A stretch of 48,736 bases of DNA from Bartonella florencae. Lineage in GTDB: Bacteria > Pseudomonadota > Alphaproteobacteria > Rhizobiales > Rhizobiaceae. The DNA is taken from assembly GCF_000312525.1 (NCBI RefSeq), contig NZ_HE997453.1:1-48736 (forward strand). Reading direction: 5' to 3'. The notes under the pieces were generated by a model. That model saw only the letters and a list, made by a program, of their open reading frames with translations, was not told where the DNA came from and searched no databases. This document shows, in pieces, positions 17,996 to 28,607 of the stretch (positions are counted from its first letter, which is position 1; each line of letters starts with the position of its first letter). The position numbers and the translations under genes are program-made.

Positions 17996-18958
17996 TTATC
18001 TCTGTAAAGCAAATTTTTCATCACGCGCCTTTCGCAAAATTGCAAAATCATCGCCGGCATGATGAGATGAACGAGTCAGAGGATTGGAAGCCATATGTAA
18101 AAAGCCCTTCACTTTACCAATCTTGGCAAAAGACTCAAATTCTTCAGGAGGTACAAAACGAATAACCGGATGATGCTTTCGTGTAGGCTGCAAATATTGC
18201 CCAATTGTCATAAAGTCAACATCCGCAGAACGCAAATCATCCATCAATTGAAGAATTTCATTTCGTTCTTCCCCAAGTCCAACCATAATTCCCGATTTTG
18301 TAAAGATTGTCGGATCAAGTTCTTTAACGCGTTGTAAGAGACGAATTGAATGAAAATAACGCGCCCCTGGACGAACCTTTAAATATTTAGAAGGAACGGT
18401 TTCTAGATTATGATTAAAAACATCAGGTTTAGCAGCAACAACAATTTCTAAGGCTCCATCCTTATGGCGAAAATCAGGTGTGAGAACTTCAATCGTTGTC
18501 TTGGGAGCTTTTTGTCGAATAGCGTAAATAACTTTCGCAAAATGCTCAGCACCACCATCCGCAAGATCATCACGATCAACCGATGTAATGACGACATGCT
18601 CTAATTCCATTCGTGCAACAGCATTTGCTACACGTTCTGGCTCGTTCCGATCAACAGCAAGCGGAATACCTGTTGTAACATTGCAAAATGCACAAGCCCG
18701 CGTACATATTTCACCCAAAATCATAAAGCTGGCATGACGCTTGCTCCAACATTCACCAATATTTGGGCAGCCTGCTTCTTCACATACGGTTACTAATTTA
18801 TGAGCGCGAACAATACCATGGGTTTCTTTATAGATCGGTGATGTTGGTGCTTTGACACGAATCCAATCCGGTTTTTTTTGAATGCTCGTATCTGGACGAT
18901 ACGCTTTTTCAGGATGGCGCAAACGTCTATTCGTAACTCTATCAACAACCGTAACCAT
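17996..18958 (-). CDS. lipA: Lipoyl synthase LipA
   Basis: This radical-SAM enzyme inserts two sulfur atoms into protein-bound octanoyl groups to make lipoamide. The 320-residue length is normal. The auxiliary cluster motif is [12 protein letters not shown] and the radical-SAM cluster motif is CTRACAFC. A conserved LipA C-terminal [10 protein letters not shown] segment is present. The gene lies 64 bases after lpd, at the end of the pdhA-pdhB-pdhC-lpd run whose E1-beta, E2 and other dehydrogenases need lipoate, so it belongs functionally to that cluster. The octanoyltransferase LipB is not in this window. Confidence 0.97.
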   Translation of the reverse strand: MVTVVDRVTNRRLRHPEKAYRPDTSIQKKPDWIRVKAPTSPIYKETHGIVRAHKLVTVCEEAGCPNIGECWSKRHASFMILGEICTRACAFCNVTTGIPLAVDRNEPERVANAVARMELEHVVITSVDRDDLADGGAEHFAKVIYAIRQKAPKTTIEVLTPDFRHKDGALEIVVAAKPDVFNHNLETVPSKYLKVRPGARYFHSIRLLQRVKELDPTIFTKSGIMVGLGEERNEILQLMDDLRSADVDFMTIGQYLQPTRKHHPVIRFVPPEEFESFAKIGKVKGFLHMASNPLTRSSHHAGDDFAILRKARDEKFALQR

Positions 18959-19022
18959 TTAAGCCTTTGCCTTATCAATATGGAATGCCAATGAAATATA
19001 AATTTTTCATACACTCCTGTCA

Positions 19023-20483
19023 TCAAGCATTTAAAACTTGACCATAAGCATCCAATACACTTTCTTTCATCATTTCCGATAAGGTCGGATGTGGAAAGAC
19101 AGTGTGCATCAATTCTTCTTCGGTTGTTTCAAGATTCATAGCAATGACAAAACCTTGAATCAGCTCGGTGACCTCCGCCCCTACCATATGTGCACCAAGA
19201 AGCTGTCCTGTTTTTTTATCAAAAATGGTTTTGACCAATCCTTGATCTTCACCCAAAGCAATAGCCTTGCCATTCGCTGAAAAAGAATAACGGCCAATAC
19301 GTATGTCATAGCCTGCTTCCTTTGCTGCGGATTCTGAAAGTCCTACAGAGGCGACTTGCGGTGTGCAATATGTACAACCTGGAATTTTTCTCTTATCAAG
19401 CGGATGAACATTCTCTAACCCCGCGAGACGTTCAACGCATATCACACCTTCTTCTTCTGCTTTATGTGCCAACATAGGTGGACCAGCAACATCACCAATA
19501 GCATAGATACCCTCTACACCTGTCCAACTCCATTCATCGGTTATAATGCATCCACGTTCCGTTTTTATACCTAATGCTTCTAATCCTAGATTCTCAACAT
19601 TGCCCTGAACTCCAACAGCAGAAATCAATCGATCAGCTGTGATCATTTCTATCTTACCCTTTACATCAATATGAGCAATAATGGAATCGGCAGCTTTTTT
19701 CACCTTTGTTACTTTTGCTTGGTTAAGAATGCGGATACCCTTTTTCTCTAACTGTTTACGAGCAAATGTCGAAATTTCAACATCCTCAGCTGGCATAATG
19801 TGAGGCATCATTTCAATAACTGTAACCTTTGCTCCCATATCATGATAAAAAGAGGCAAATTCAATGCCAATTGCTCCAGATCCCATAACCACAAGTGATT
19901 TTGGCATTGTAGGAGGAACCATAGCTTCAAAATAACTCCAAATGCATTTTCCATCTGGCTCAATACCGGGAAGGATACGAGGACGTGCACCCGTTGCAAT
20001 AATAATATGCTTTGCTTGATAAGTTCCTTCTCCTAATGTTCCTTTAGGCACTGGATTCTGCGGTTGAATGGCCGGTTTGGATGATGCAGAAACAACAATT
20101 TCTGCAAGTTGACTTCCTTTTGCTGCCTTCGTAAGCTTCGCTTCACCCCAAATAATATCGATTTTATTTTTTTTCATCAAAAAACCAACACCAGCATTCA
20201 AACGCGCTGAAACTGCGCGCGAACGAGCCACAATATCTTTTATATTTGCTTCAATTGAGCCATTAAGCTTTAAACCATAATCTTTTGCATGTTCCGCGAA
20301 ATGCTTCATTTCTGCTGAACGCAAAAGCGCCTTTGTTGGAATACATCCCCAATTCAAGCAAATCCCACCCAAATGTTCACGTTCAACAACCGCAGTCTTG
20401 AAGCCACATTGCGCTGCACGAATTGCGGTCACATATCCGCCAGGTCCAGATCCAATCACAATTACATCATAAAGATTCGCCAC
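19023..20483 (-). CDS. lpd: Dihydrolipoyl dehydrogenase (E3)
   Basis: This FAD-dependent E3 subunit re-oxidises dihydrolipoamide with NAD+. The FAD-binding motif IGSGPGGYV is at the N-terminus. The redox-active disulfide is GGICLNWGCIPTKALL, and the NAD-binding motif is VVMGSGAIGIEFAS. The C-terminal active-site histidine lies in HTVFPHPTLSE. I place the start at GTG 20483, with GGAGGG 6 bases upstream, giving 486 residues. An in-frame GTG at 20507 lacks a good site. It lies 221 bases after pdhC, so it may have its own promoter, and it probably serves pyruvate dehydrogenase. Confidence 0.97.
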   Translation of the reverse strand: MANLYDVIVIGSGPGGYVTAIRAAQCGFKTAVVEREHLGGICLNWGCIPTKALLRSAEMKHFAEHAKDYGLKLNGSIEANIKDIVARSRAVSARLNAGVGFLMKKNKIDIIWGEAKLTKAAKGSQLAEIVVSASSKPAIQPQNPVPKGTLGEGTYQAKHIIIATGARPRILPGIEPDGKCIWSYFEAMVPPTMPKSLVVMGSGAIGIEFASFYHDMGAKVTVIEMMPHIMPAEDVEISTFARKQLEKKGIRILNQAKVTKVKKAADSIIAHIDVKGKIEMITADRLISAVGVQGNVENLGLEALGIKTERGCIITDEWSWTGVEGIYAIGDVAGPPMLAHKAEEEGVICVERLAGLENVHPLDKRKIPGCTYCTPQVASVGLSESAAKEAGYDIRIGRYSFSANGKAIALGEDQGLVKTIFDKKTGQLLGAHMVGAEVTELIQGFVIAMNLETTEEELMHTVFPHPTLSEMMKESVLDAYGQVLNA

Positions 20484-20704
20484 AGTAATCCCTCCATGGA
20501 CATACACAAAATAGATATGTACTTTTTGAACTTAAGACAGAAAAAATAGAGTAGAACTTTTTGTGTCTCTCATTCTCATTTTTACATAAACAGCGTTAAC
20601 CACATCAGATGGAGAAAAAATATCGCCATCCAAACCCTTAGTCGCTTTTTCCATATTAACACGCCATACCCATAAATAATTTACGTAAAGTACTTTTAAA
20701 AAGC

Positions 20705-22024
20705 TCAAATAAGCATTCCTAATGGATTCTCAATCATCTTCTTAAAAGTCAGTGCAAGCTTTGCTGCTAGTGCACCATCAACAGCACGATGATCAACAGA
20801 AAGTGTCATAGACATAACTGTCGCAACCGCTAATGCACCGTTTTTAACAATGGCACGTTGTTCACCTGCACCCACAGCAAAAATAGTTGCATGCGGTGGA
20901 TTAAGAATAGCAGAAAAATTTTTCACTCCATACATACCCATATTTGATACAGCTGTTGTTCCACCCTGATATTCTTCCATTTTTAATTTGCGCTCACGTG
21001 CACGCTTTGCAAAATCCTTCATCTCATTAGAAATAATCGATAAAGATTTTTCCTCTGCATGGCGAACAATGGGGGTAATTAACCCATCTGGGACAGAAAC
21101 AGCCACTCCAACATCACAGTGTTTGTGATGAAGTATTCCACCTTCCAACCAAGAAACATTAGCATCGGGAACAGCTTTCAAAGAAAGTGCTACAGCTTTA
21201 ATAACCATATCATTAACGGAAAGCTTATAAGCGGACTTTGGTCCTTCTTGTGTCTCAACCATTGGTGCCGCAGCATTCAATTGTGTACGAAGCTCTAATA
21301 AAGCATTGAGTTCACAATCCACCGTTACATAGAAATGTGGTATTGTTTGTTTCGATTCAACCAAACGCTTAGCAATTGTTTTACGCATATTATTATGAGG
21401 TGTGAATGTATATTCACCCTCTTTGAAGAGTTGCAATACTTGTTTATCAGACGCACCTGCTGCTACCTGCTGTCCAATGTGTAATGAATGAGAAGCCGTA
21501 AAAACACTACCATTCATAGCTTTTTCGACATCACGTTTGATGATACGTCCATGGGGACCGCTACCAGAAACAAGTGATAAATCAAGCCCAACTTGTGCTG
21601 CTAATCGCCGTGCTAAGGGGGAAGCAAAAAAACGTCTACTATTCTCTTTATCTTGCTGCACTGACGAGATGTGAGATATTGATACTGACTTGGAGGCTGT
21701 CTGTTTTGCATCCTCTGATTCTTTGCTTGAAAAAGAGGATGGAGTTTCTTCTGCAATCTCTGCAGCCTCAGCTAAATCTTCACCTTCTTCTGCTAAAATG
21801 ACAATTAAACTATTTACTTTAACGCCTTGCGTTCCAGCAGGAACAACGATTTTAGCAACAGTTCCCTCATCAACAGCCTCGACTTCCATTGTTGCCTTAT
21901 CTGTCTCAATTTCAGCAATAACATCACCAGAGGAAACCTTATCGCCTACTTTAACATTCCATTTTGTTAAATTTCCCTCTTCCATCGTAGGGGAAAGCGC
22001 TGGCATTGTAATTTTAATGGGCAT
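20705..22024 (-). CDS. pdhC: Pyruvate dehydrogenase E2, dihydrolipoamide acetyltransferase
   Basis: This 439-residue E2 core subunit transfers the acetyl group to CoA. It has one N-terminal lipoyl domain (about 1-80, lysine in ETDKATME), a flexible linker rich in S and E, a peripheral subunit-binding domain (about 133-170, with ASPLARRLA) and a C-terminal acyltransferase domain ending with the catalytic HRAVDG. The ATG follows GGAGG. It begins 14 bases after pdhB, so the genes are an operon. Its lipoyl domain is a close relative of that on PdhB. Confidence 0.97.
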   Translation of the reverse strand: MPIKITMPALSPTMEEGNLTKWNVKVGDKVSSGDVIAEIETDKATMEVEAVDEGTVAKIVVPAGTQGVKVNSLIVILAEEGEDLAEAAEIAEETPSSFSSKESEDAKQTASKSVSISHISSVQQDKENSRRFFASPLARRLAAQVGLDLSLVSGSGPHGRIIKRDVEKAMNGSVFTASHSLHIGQQVAAGASDKQVLQLFKEGEYTFTPHNNMRKTIAKRLVESKQTIPHFYVTVDCELNALLELRTQLNAAAPMVETQEGPKSAYKLSVNDMVIKAVALSLKAVPDANVSWLEGGILHHKHCDVGVAVSVPDGLITPIVRHAEEKSLSIISNEMKDFAKRARERKLKMEEYQGGTTAVSNMGMYGVKNFSAILNPPHATIFAVGAGEQRAIVKNGALAVATVMSMTLSVDHRAVDGALAAKLALTFKKMIENPLGMLI

Positions 22025-22038
22025 AGTGCTTTCCTCCG

Positions 22039-23412
22039 TTATGCTTTATAAGTCACAGCCTTAATGGCTTCAACAATCTCAGCAATACTTGGCAAAGCCA
22101 ACTTTTCAAGATTAGCAGCATAAGGCATCGGAACATCTTTACCAGAAATTGTTGCAACCGGAGCATCAAGATAGTCAAAAGCCTGCTGCATAACACGCGT
22201 TGCTATTTCCGTTCCAACAGATGACTGGGGATACCCCTCCTCAATTGTTACCAAACGACCCGTTTTTTTGACTGAAGAAATAATCGTTGGAAGATCCATC
22301 GGACGAATAGTCCGTAAATCAATCAATTCAGCATCAATACCAAGTTTTTCAATTTCTGGCAACGCTTGAACTGCATAGTGCATACCAATCCCAAAGGCAA
22401 CAATTGTGACATCTTGTCCAGATTTATGAATACGTGCTTTCCCTATAGGTAAGACAAAATCATCTATCTGAGGAACCTCAAATTGATGACCATATAAGAT
22501 CTCATTTTCAAGAAAAATAACAGGATTTTCATCACGAATCGCCGCTTTTAGCAAACCTTTTGCGTCCGCAGCACTATAAGGCATGACGACTTTAAGACCT
22601 GGAATATGGCTATACCAAGCAGCATAACACTGAGAATGCTGAGCGCCAACACGTGCCGCGGCCCCATTAGGACCACGAAAAACCATAGGAGCAGTCATTT
22701 GTCCACCAGACATGTAACGGGTTTTCGCTGCAGAATTGATAATCTGATCAATGGCCTGCATAGCAAAATTAAATGTCATAAATTCAACAATGGGACGTAA
22801 CCCTCCAAACGCTGCACCAACAGCCAATCCTGCAAAACCATGTTCTGTAATTGGTGTATCAATAACGCGACGCGCACCAAATTCTTCTAATAAACCTTGA
22901 CTCACTTTATAAGCACCTTGATATTGTGCTACTTCTTCTCCCATGAGAAAAACCATTTCATCACGCCGCATCTCTTCAGACATAGCCTGATTAAGCGCTT
23001 CGCGCACCGTCATCGTAACCATTTGTGTCTCCGCTGGAATATCAAAATCAGGAAGAGTATTCAAAATAGGAGATTGTGGTACTGATGAAGAAAAAGAGGA
23101 AGTGTTGTTTTCAGTTTTTTTATGTATATTTAAAGAATCGGTAGTTTGTGAAATATCTTCAACAGTTTCACCATCCTCCAATAATACCGCAATAACCCTG
23201 TTAACCTTTACACCTTCAGAACCTTCAAGCACACAAATTTTACCAAGCGTGCCTTCATCAATAGCCTCTACTTCCATCATTGCTTTATCTGTCTCAATTT
23301 CAGCAATAATATCACCAGAGCTCACTTTATCGCCTTCTTTTTTGAGCCATTTAGACAATTTACCCTCTTCCATTGTTGGCGAAAGGGCAGGCATCAAAAT
23401 ATCAATAGACAT
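22039..23412 (-). CDS. pdhB: Pyruvate dehydrogenase E1 beta with N-terminal lipoyl domain
   Basis: This 457-residue E1-beta subunit carries an extra N-terminal lipoyl domain (about 1-80) with the lipoylation lysine in ETDKAMME, joined by a serine-rich linker to a transketolase-type beta domain ([28 protein letters not shown]). Such E1-beta fusions are characteristic of alphaproteobacteria. The ATG follows GAGGGAAG. It lies 16 bases after pdhA. The beta domain's [10 protein letters not shown] segment is canonical. Two lipoyl-bearing subunits in one complex mean two substrates for LipA, which is encoded nearby. Confidence 0.97.
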   Translation of the reverse strand: MSIDILMPALSPTMEEGKLSKWLKKEGDKVSSGDIIAEIETDKAMMEVEAIDEGTLGKICVLEGSEGVKVNRVIAVLLEDGETVEDISQTTDSLNIHKKTENNTSSFSSSVPQSPILNTLPDFDIPAETQMVTMTVREALNQAMSEEMRRDEMVFLMGEEVAQYQGAYKVSQGLLEEFGARRVIDTPITEHGFAGLAVGAAFGGLRPIVEFMTFNFAMQAIDQIINSAAKTRYMSGGQMTAPMVFRGPNGAAARVGAQHSQCYAAWYSHIPGLKVVMPYSAADAKGLLKAAIRDENPVIFLENEILYGHQFEVPQIDDFVLPIGKARIHKSGQDVTIVAFGIGMHYAVQALPEIEKLGIDAELIDLRTIRPMDLPTIISSVKKTGRLVTIEEGYPQSSVGTEIATRVMQQAFDYLDAPVATISGKDVPMPYAANLEKLALPSIAEIVEAIKAVTYKA

Positions 23413-23428
23413 ACTCGCTTCCCTCGTA

Positions 23429-24469
23429 TCAAACTAAAACATCAGTATAGAGCTCAGAAGCATCTGGCTCTTGATCACGTTGTGCAAAATCTGCAGCATC
23501 CGCAACGATTGCACGTACCTCTTTATCAATAGCTTTTAAATCGTCCTCACTGGCAAAGCCTTGTTGAAGGATTCGATTCTTGACTTGATCAATGGGATCG
23601 TGCTCCTCTTTTATTTTTTGAACCTCTTCTTTTGAGCGATATTTTGCTGGATCAGACATGGAGTGGCCACGATAGCGATAAGTTTGCATATCTAGAATGA
23701 TCGGTCCTTTACCCGAACGAGTCCAAGATATTGCCTCATCAGCAGCCCCTTTTACTGCGCGAACATCCATACCATCAACAACAATGCCTGGAATCTCAAA
23801 AGAAAGACCACGACGAGAAAAATCAGTCTCTGCCGATGCACGCGCAACAGATGTTCCCATTGCATACTGATTATTTTCAATAATATAAATAACAGGGAGT
23901 TTCCAAAGCGAAGCCATATTAAAGCTTTCGTAAACTTGCCCCTGATTGGCAGCACCATCACCAAAATATACTAATGTCACATTGTCTTTACCAAGATACT
24001 GATTCGAAAATGCTAAACCAGAACCTATTGGAACCTGTGCTCCAACAATGCCATGCCCACCATAAAAATTTTTTTCTTTAGAAAACATATGCATCGAGCC
24101 CCCTTTCCCTTTAGAAAAGCCGCCTTGACGCCCCGTTAATTCTGCCATAACACCACGCGGACTCATCCCAACTGCCAACATATGACCATGATCACGGTAA
24201 GATGTGATAACTTGATCACCCTCTTTTGCTGCCTGCAATGTTCCAATAACAACAGCTTCCTGTCCAATATAGAGATGACAAAATCCACCGATCAGCCCCA
24301 TACCATAAAGTTGTCCCGCTTTTTCTTCAAAACGGCGAATTAAAAGCATCTCACGATAAGCATCAATTTCTTCTTGTTTTGTAAAATCAGCTATTGGCGC
24401 CCTTTTTGTGGTATTCGATAATGTAGTGTGCAGCACCGATGCAGAACCTTTTTTAGATCTTTCTGCCAT
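23429..24469 (-). CDS. pdhA: Pyruvate dehydrogenase E1 alpha
   Basis: This 346-residue thiamine-diphosphate-dependent E1-alpha subunit decarboxylates pyruvate. The ThDP signature [12 protein letters not shown] is followed by an NN about 30 residues later ([11 protein letters not shown]), and [10 protein letters not shown] and [11 protein letters not shown] mark the family. The ATG follows AAAGGGAG. It is first in the pdhABC run and is preceded by a 135-base spacer from ftsB, so the operon promoter could lie there or upstream of ftsB. Confidence 0.97.
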   Translation of the reverse strand: MAERSKKGSASVLHTTLSNTTKRAPIADFTKQEEIDAYREMLLIRRFEEKAGQLYGMGLIGGFCHLYIGQEAVVIGTLQAAKEGDQVITSYRDHGHMLAVGMSPRGVMAELTGRQGGFSKGKGGSMHMFSKEKNFYGGHGIVGAQVPIGSGLAFSNQYLGKDNVTLVYFGDGAANQGQVYESFNMASLWKLPVIYIIENNQYAMGTSVARASAETDFSRRGLSFEIPGIVVDGMDVRAVKGAADEAISWTRSGKGPIILDMQTYRYRGHSMSDPAKYRSKEEVQKIKEEHDPIDQVKNRILQQGFASEDDLKAIDKEVRAIVADAADFAQRDQEPDASELYTDVLV

Positions 24470-24604
24470 ACTAAACTCCCTTTTCTGATTGTCTAGGAAT
24501 AACCTTTACGCACAAAAGTTACAAGTATTATCAATCAGCTCAAACGCTATCACAAGCAGTTGTTTCAAAATATTCTTTGAAATTAAATGATCTCTTGTTC
24601 ACTT

Positions 24605-24928
24605 TTAATATTCTTTACAAGGCGTTAGGATTGTCAGTTCATTTGGCTTGGAAAAATTCAAATTTCTTCGAACGTACTCATCCAACATATCTTTTTCAAT
24701 ATGCCCGCTACGTAAAAGAGAAATACGCTTTTCAATGGATGTCCGCTCAGATTCTACTTTATGGAGTTCCTCTTCTAATTCAACAATATGTTGATTAACT
24801 TCACCGCGTGAATACAATCCATACTCACCATGATAAATGTGATAACTGAAATAGCTCAAAACTCCCACCGTCATAAGTGGGAGCACAAATCGTACTTTTA
24901 TTGATCTGCGTTTCTGCTTTGTCCACAT
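24605..24928 (-). CDS. ftsB: FtsB/DivIC-family septum formation protein
   Basis: This 107-residue cell-division protein has one membrane segment (about 14-32, after basic residues TKQKRRSIKVR) and a coiled coil (about 43-72, ELEEELHKVESERTSIEKR) followed by the conserved DEYVRRNLNFSKPNE. FtsB works with FtsL and FtsQ in the divisome. Its place next to pdhA and not far from eno is the usual rhizobial order. Its ATG lacks a strong ribosome binding site. A degraded copy of its first ~140 bases lies at 25579-25719, from a tandem duplication that also copied the neighbouring TM2 gene. Confidence 0.9.
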   Translation of the reverse strand: MWTKQKRRSIKVRFVLPLMTVGVLSYFSYHIYHGEYGLYSRGEVNQHIVELEEELHKVESERTSIEKRISLLRSGHIEKDMLDEYVRRNLNFSKPNELTILTPCKEY

Positions 24929-25102
24929 AAAATAGCACAGTCTTTACAACATAATAATTTTAATATTTTGCCAACTATGCATAATTTTGATTAATACCTC
25001 ATTACCAAATCTACACACGCAAAGAATTTGCTATTATATGCCGAACAGCTATACTGTAACAAAACTATGCCATATTATCTACTTTCAAATATTCGGTAAT
25101 TA

Positions 25103-25510
25103 CTAATTTGTAACTCTATTTCCATTTTTATCAGTAAATTTTCCTGTTAGAATAAATATAAGATCAACGGTGCGCCAAATCAGACTCGCCACCAACCCAA
25201 TAACTGATAAAGAGAGAAGAAGCATTAGAATGCCCGTTCCAACTTTACCAACCACAAAGCGATGAATTCCTAAAAGACCCAAAAACCAACAAACAATTGC
25301 TACTATCACTTGTGAGTGTTCTGATGGCTGCTGATCCAAAAGAGGAACAACAGATTTTATGATATCTCCTTGACAGACAAAATCAACGGAATCACCAATC
25401 TTCGGTGGATTTTTTCCTAACCACTCCCAACTCGAAAATTGATAGCGCTTACCATCATCACCAGATACGAAATAAGCACTTTGATCTTGGCCAATAATTC
25501 TACCTCTCAT
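25103..25510 (-). CDS. TM2-domain membrane protein, copy A
   Basis: This 135-residue protein has an N-terminal soluble beta-rich region (about 1-65, MRGRIIGQDQSAYFVSGDDGKRYQF) and a C-terminal TM2 domain of two membrane helices (about 70-120) joined by the family's GIHRFVVGK turn. The function of TM2 proteins in bacteria is not established. The ATG has a strong site (GGAGG). It is a close paralogue of the gene at 25889-26296; both retain the soluble domain and the turn motif, so both look functional. It lies between ftsB and the duplicated ftsB remnant. Confidence 0.85.
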   Translation of the reverse strand: MRGRIIGQDQSAYFVSGDDGKRYQFSSWEWLGKNPPKIGDSVDFVCQGDIIKSVVPLLDQQPSEHSQVIVAIVCWFLGLLGIHRFVVGKVGTGILMLLLSLSVIGLVASLIWRTVDLIFILTGKFTDKNGNRVTN

Positions 25511-25578
25511 TTTTTCCTCCTCTAAAATTGTTCTTTATAAAATAAATTTTGCTCTCTTTATAAGACGATGAAGCGCCT

Positions 25579-25719
25579 AGCATGAATACAAGCCCTACTC
25601 ACCATAATAAATCTGATAATTAAAATAATTTGAAATTCCGCAATGATTTAAAATTCCCCACCACGATAAATAGCAATACAAAACATACTCACTGATTTGC
25701 ACGGTTGCTTTGTTCACAT
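25579..25719 (-). pseudogene. Remnant of ftsB 5' end from a tandem duplication
   Basis: The minus strand from 25719 reads ATG TGA ACA AAG CAA, against ATG TGG ACA AAG CAG at the ftsB start (24928), so codon 2 is now a stop. Similarity resumes further on as ATTTATTATGGTGAGTAGG against ATTTATCATGGTGAGTATG. The match ends near 25579, where the coiled-coil part would start. The offset between the two ATG positions is 791 bases. The offset between the two TM2 starts is 786, so one duplication event explains both. The piece cannot encode FtsB. Confidence 0.85.
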
Positions 25720-25725
25720 AAAATA

Positions 25726-25761
25726 TGCACAGTTTCTTTCTACTCTTAAGAAAACTGTGCA
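25726..25761. repeat. 10-bp inverted repeat between the duplicated units
   Basis: Arms tgcacagttt (25726-25735) and aaactgtgca (25752-25761) are exact reverse complements, and the inner ctt/aag can extend the stem past a one-base bulge. It sits downstream of TM2 copy B on the minus strand and just before the dead ftsB start. No long T-run follows, so a terminator is possible but not sure. Confidence 0.6.
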
Positions 25762-25888
25762 TGAATTTTTCAATATTTTAATAAATATACACAATCCCGC
25801 AGCTTTTTATTGCACACTTAATATGTTTTCTGCAGAAAAAGTAAATAATATTATACAATCTTCATATTTTATTTGTAATGTAAGATTT

Positions 25889-26296
25889 TTACCAACGTAT
25901 AATTTGTTTTCCATCTTTATCAGTAAACTTCCCCGCAGCAATAACTATAAAATCAACAATTGACCAAACCCCTGTAATCATTAATCCAGCAACCGATAAA
26001 GAGAGAGCAAGCATTAAAGCACCAGTTCTCGTCTTTCCAACCATAAAACGGTGCACACCAAATACACCAGTAAACCAACAAATCATTGCTAACATTGATT
26101 TTGAAGGCTCTGAATTCTGTTGCAATAATGGATAAACAGAATGAACACTATCCTCTTCACAGACAAAATCAACAGAATCACCCACTCTTGGCGGATTTTT
26201 TCCTAACCAATCCCAAGTCGCAAATTGATAACGCTTACCATCATCACCGGAGACAAGATAAGCCCCCTGATCCTGATTAATAATTATACCTCTCAT
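25889..26296 (-). CDS. TM2-domain membrane protein, copy B
   Basis: This 135-residue paralogue of copy A has the same length, the same N-terminal region (MRGIIINQDQGAYLVSGDDG) and the same TM2 domain with GVHRFMVGK. Roughly half of the residues are identical by eye, most strongly in the soluble domain (YQFATWDWLGKNPP). GGTGTAG lies before the ATG, weaker than for copy A. It lies between eno and the ftsB remnant in the same direction as both. Function is unknown. The shared offset of 786-791 bases shows it arose with the ftsB remnant by a local tandem duplication. Confidence 0.85.
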   Translation of the reverse strand: MRGIIINQDQGAYLVSGDDGKRYQFATWDWLGKNPPRVGDSVDFVCEEDSVHSVYPLLQQNSEPSKSMLAMICWFTGVFGVHRFMVGKTRTGALMLALSLSVAGLMITGVWSIVDFIVIAAGKFTDKDGKQIIRW

Positions 26297-26389
26297 TTTT
26301 CTACACCTATAAAATCTTTGCCCCCCTATCTCTTACAGTTTAAAATACAATCAATGACACCACAGTCTAAAATTTTATACTCATGACTA

Positions 26390-27721
<1,332 letters not shown>

Positions 27722-27735
27722 TTATAACTTTATAT

Positions 27736-28572
27736 TCAATTAATCCTTTTGGATAAATAATCAAACTCCATTAAAGTATCAAGTAACTTCTGTAAATGAT
27801 CAATTTTAACCATATTAGGTCCATCAGAAGGCGCATTATCGGGGTCTTGATGTGTTTCTAAAAAAATGCCTGCCACCCCAACAGCAACAGCTGCACGTGC
27901 TAAAACTTCAACAAATTGACGCTGGCCACCAGATGAATTACCTTGACCACCTGGCTCCTGAACAGAATGCGTTGCATCAAAGATAACAGGAGCACCAAAC
28001 GAACGCAAAATAGGCAATGAACGCATATCAGAAATAAGCCTGTTGTAACCAAATGAAGTTCCTCGCTCACAAAGCATAACATTCGGATTACCGCTTTGTG
28101 TGACCTTTTTTAAAACATTCTTCATATCCCATGGAGCTAAAAACTGACCTTTTTTTATATTGATAATACGTCCCGTTTTGGCTGCTGCTATCAAAAGATC
28201 CGTTTGACGACACAAAAAAGCAGGGATTTGCAAAATATCTACAGTGGAGGCAATAATCGCGCATTGTTCTTCTGTATGTACATCTGTCAACACTGGGCAA
28301 CTAAATTCCTTCTTCAAATCAGAAAAAATAGCCATTGCTTTTTCAAGCCCAATACCACGTGCTGCATTCAAAGAAGTTCTGTTAGCTTTATCGTAACTCG
28401 ATTTATAGACAAACCCGATACCAACTTGATCGGTAATTGCCTTAATTCGACCAGCCATCTCAAAAGCGTGATCCCTACTTTCTATTTGACACGGCCCTGC
28501 GATTAATGAAAAAGGTGTTTCATTTGAAAAAACAACATTTCCAACTTTTATAACAGCATTTGGTTCAGACAT
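27736..28572 (-). CDS. kdsA: 3-deoxy-8-phosphooctulonate synthase KdsA
   Basis: This 278-residue enzyme condenses phosphoenolpyruvate and arabinose 5-phosphate to form Kdo-8-phosphate for LPS. It has SLIAGPCQIESRDHA near the N-terminus, CPVLTDVHTEEQC and FLETHQDPDNAPSDGPN near the C-terminus, where histidine and aspartate residues bind substrate or metal. The ATG follows GAGGGAT. It lies between pyrG and eno, a conserved rhizobial order, and 35 bases after pyrG, so the two are probably co-transcribed. Confidence 0.98.
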   Translation of the reverse strand: MSEPNAVIKVGNVVFSNETPFSLIAGPCQIESRDHAFEMAGRIKAITDQVGIGFVYKSSYDKANRTSLNAARGIGLEKAMAIFSDLKKEFSCPVLTDVHTEEQCAIIASTVDILQIPAFLCRQTDLLIAAAKTGRIINIKKGQFLAPWDMKNVLKKVTQSGNPNVMLCERGTSFGYNRLISDMRSLPILRSFGAPVIFDATHSVQEPGGQGNSSGGQRQFVEVLARAAVAVGVAGIFLETHQDPDNAPSDGPNMVKIDHLQKLLDTLMEFDYLSKRIN

Positions 28573-28607
28573 TTATCCCTCAAAAAGCAAATAGCGCAAT
28601 TTATCAA

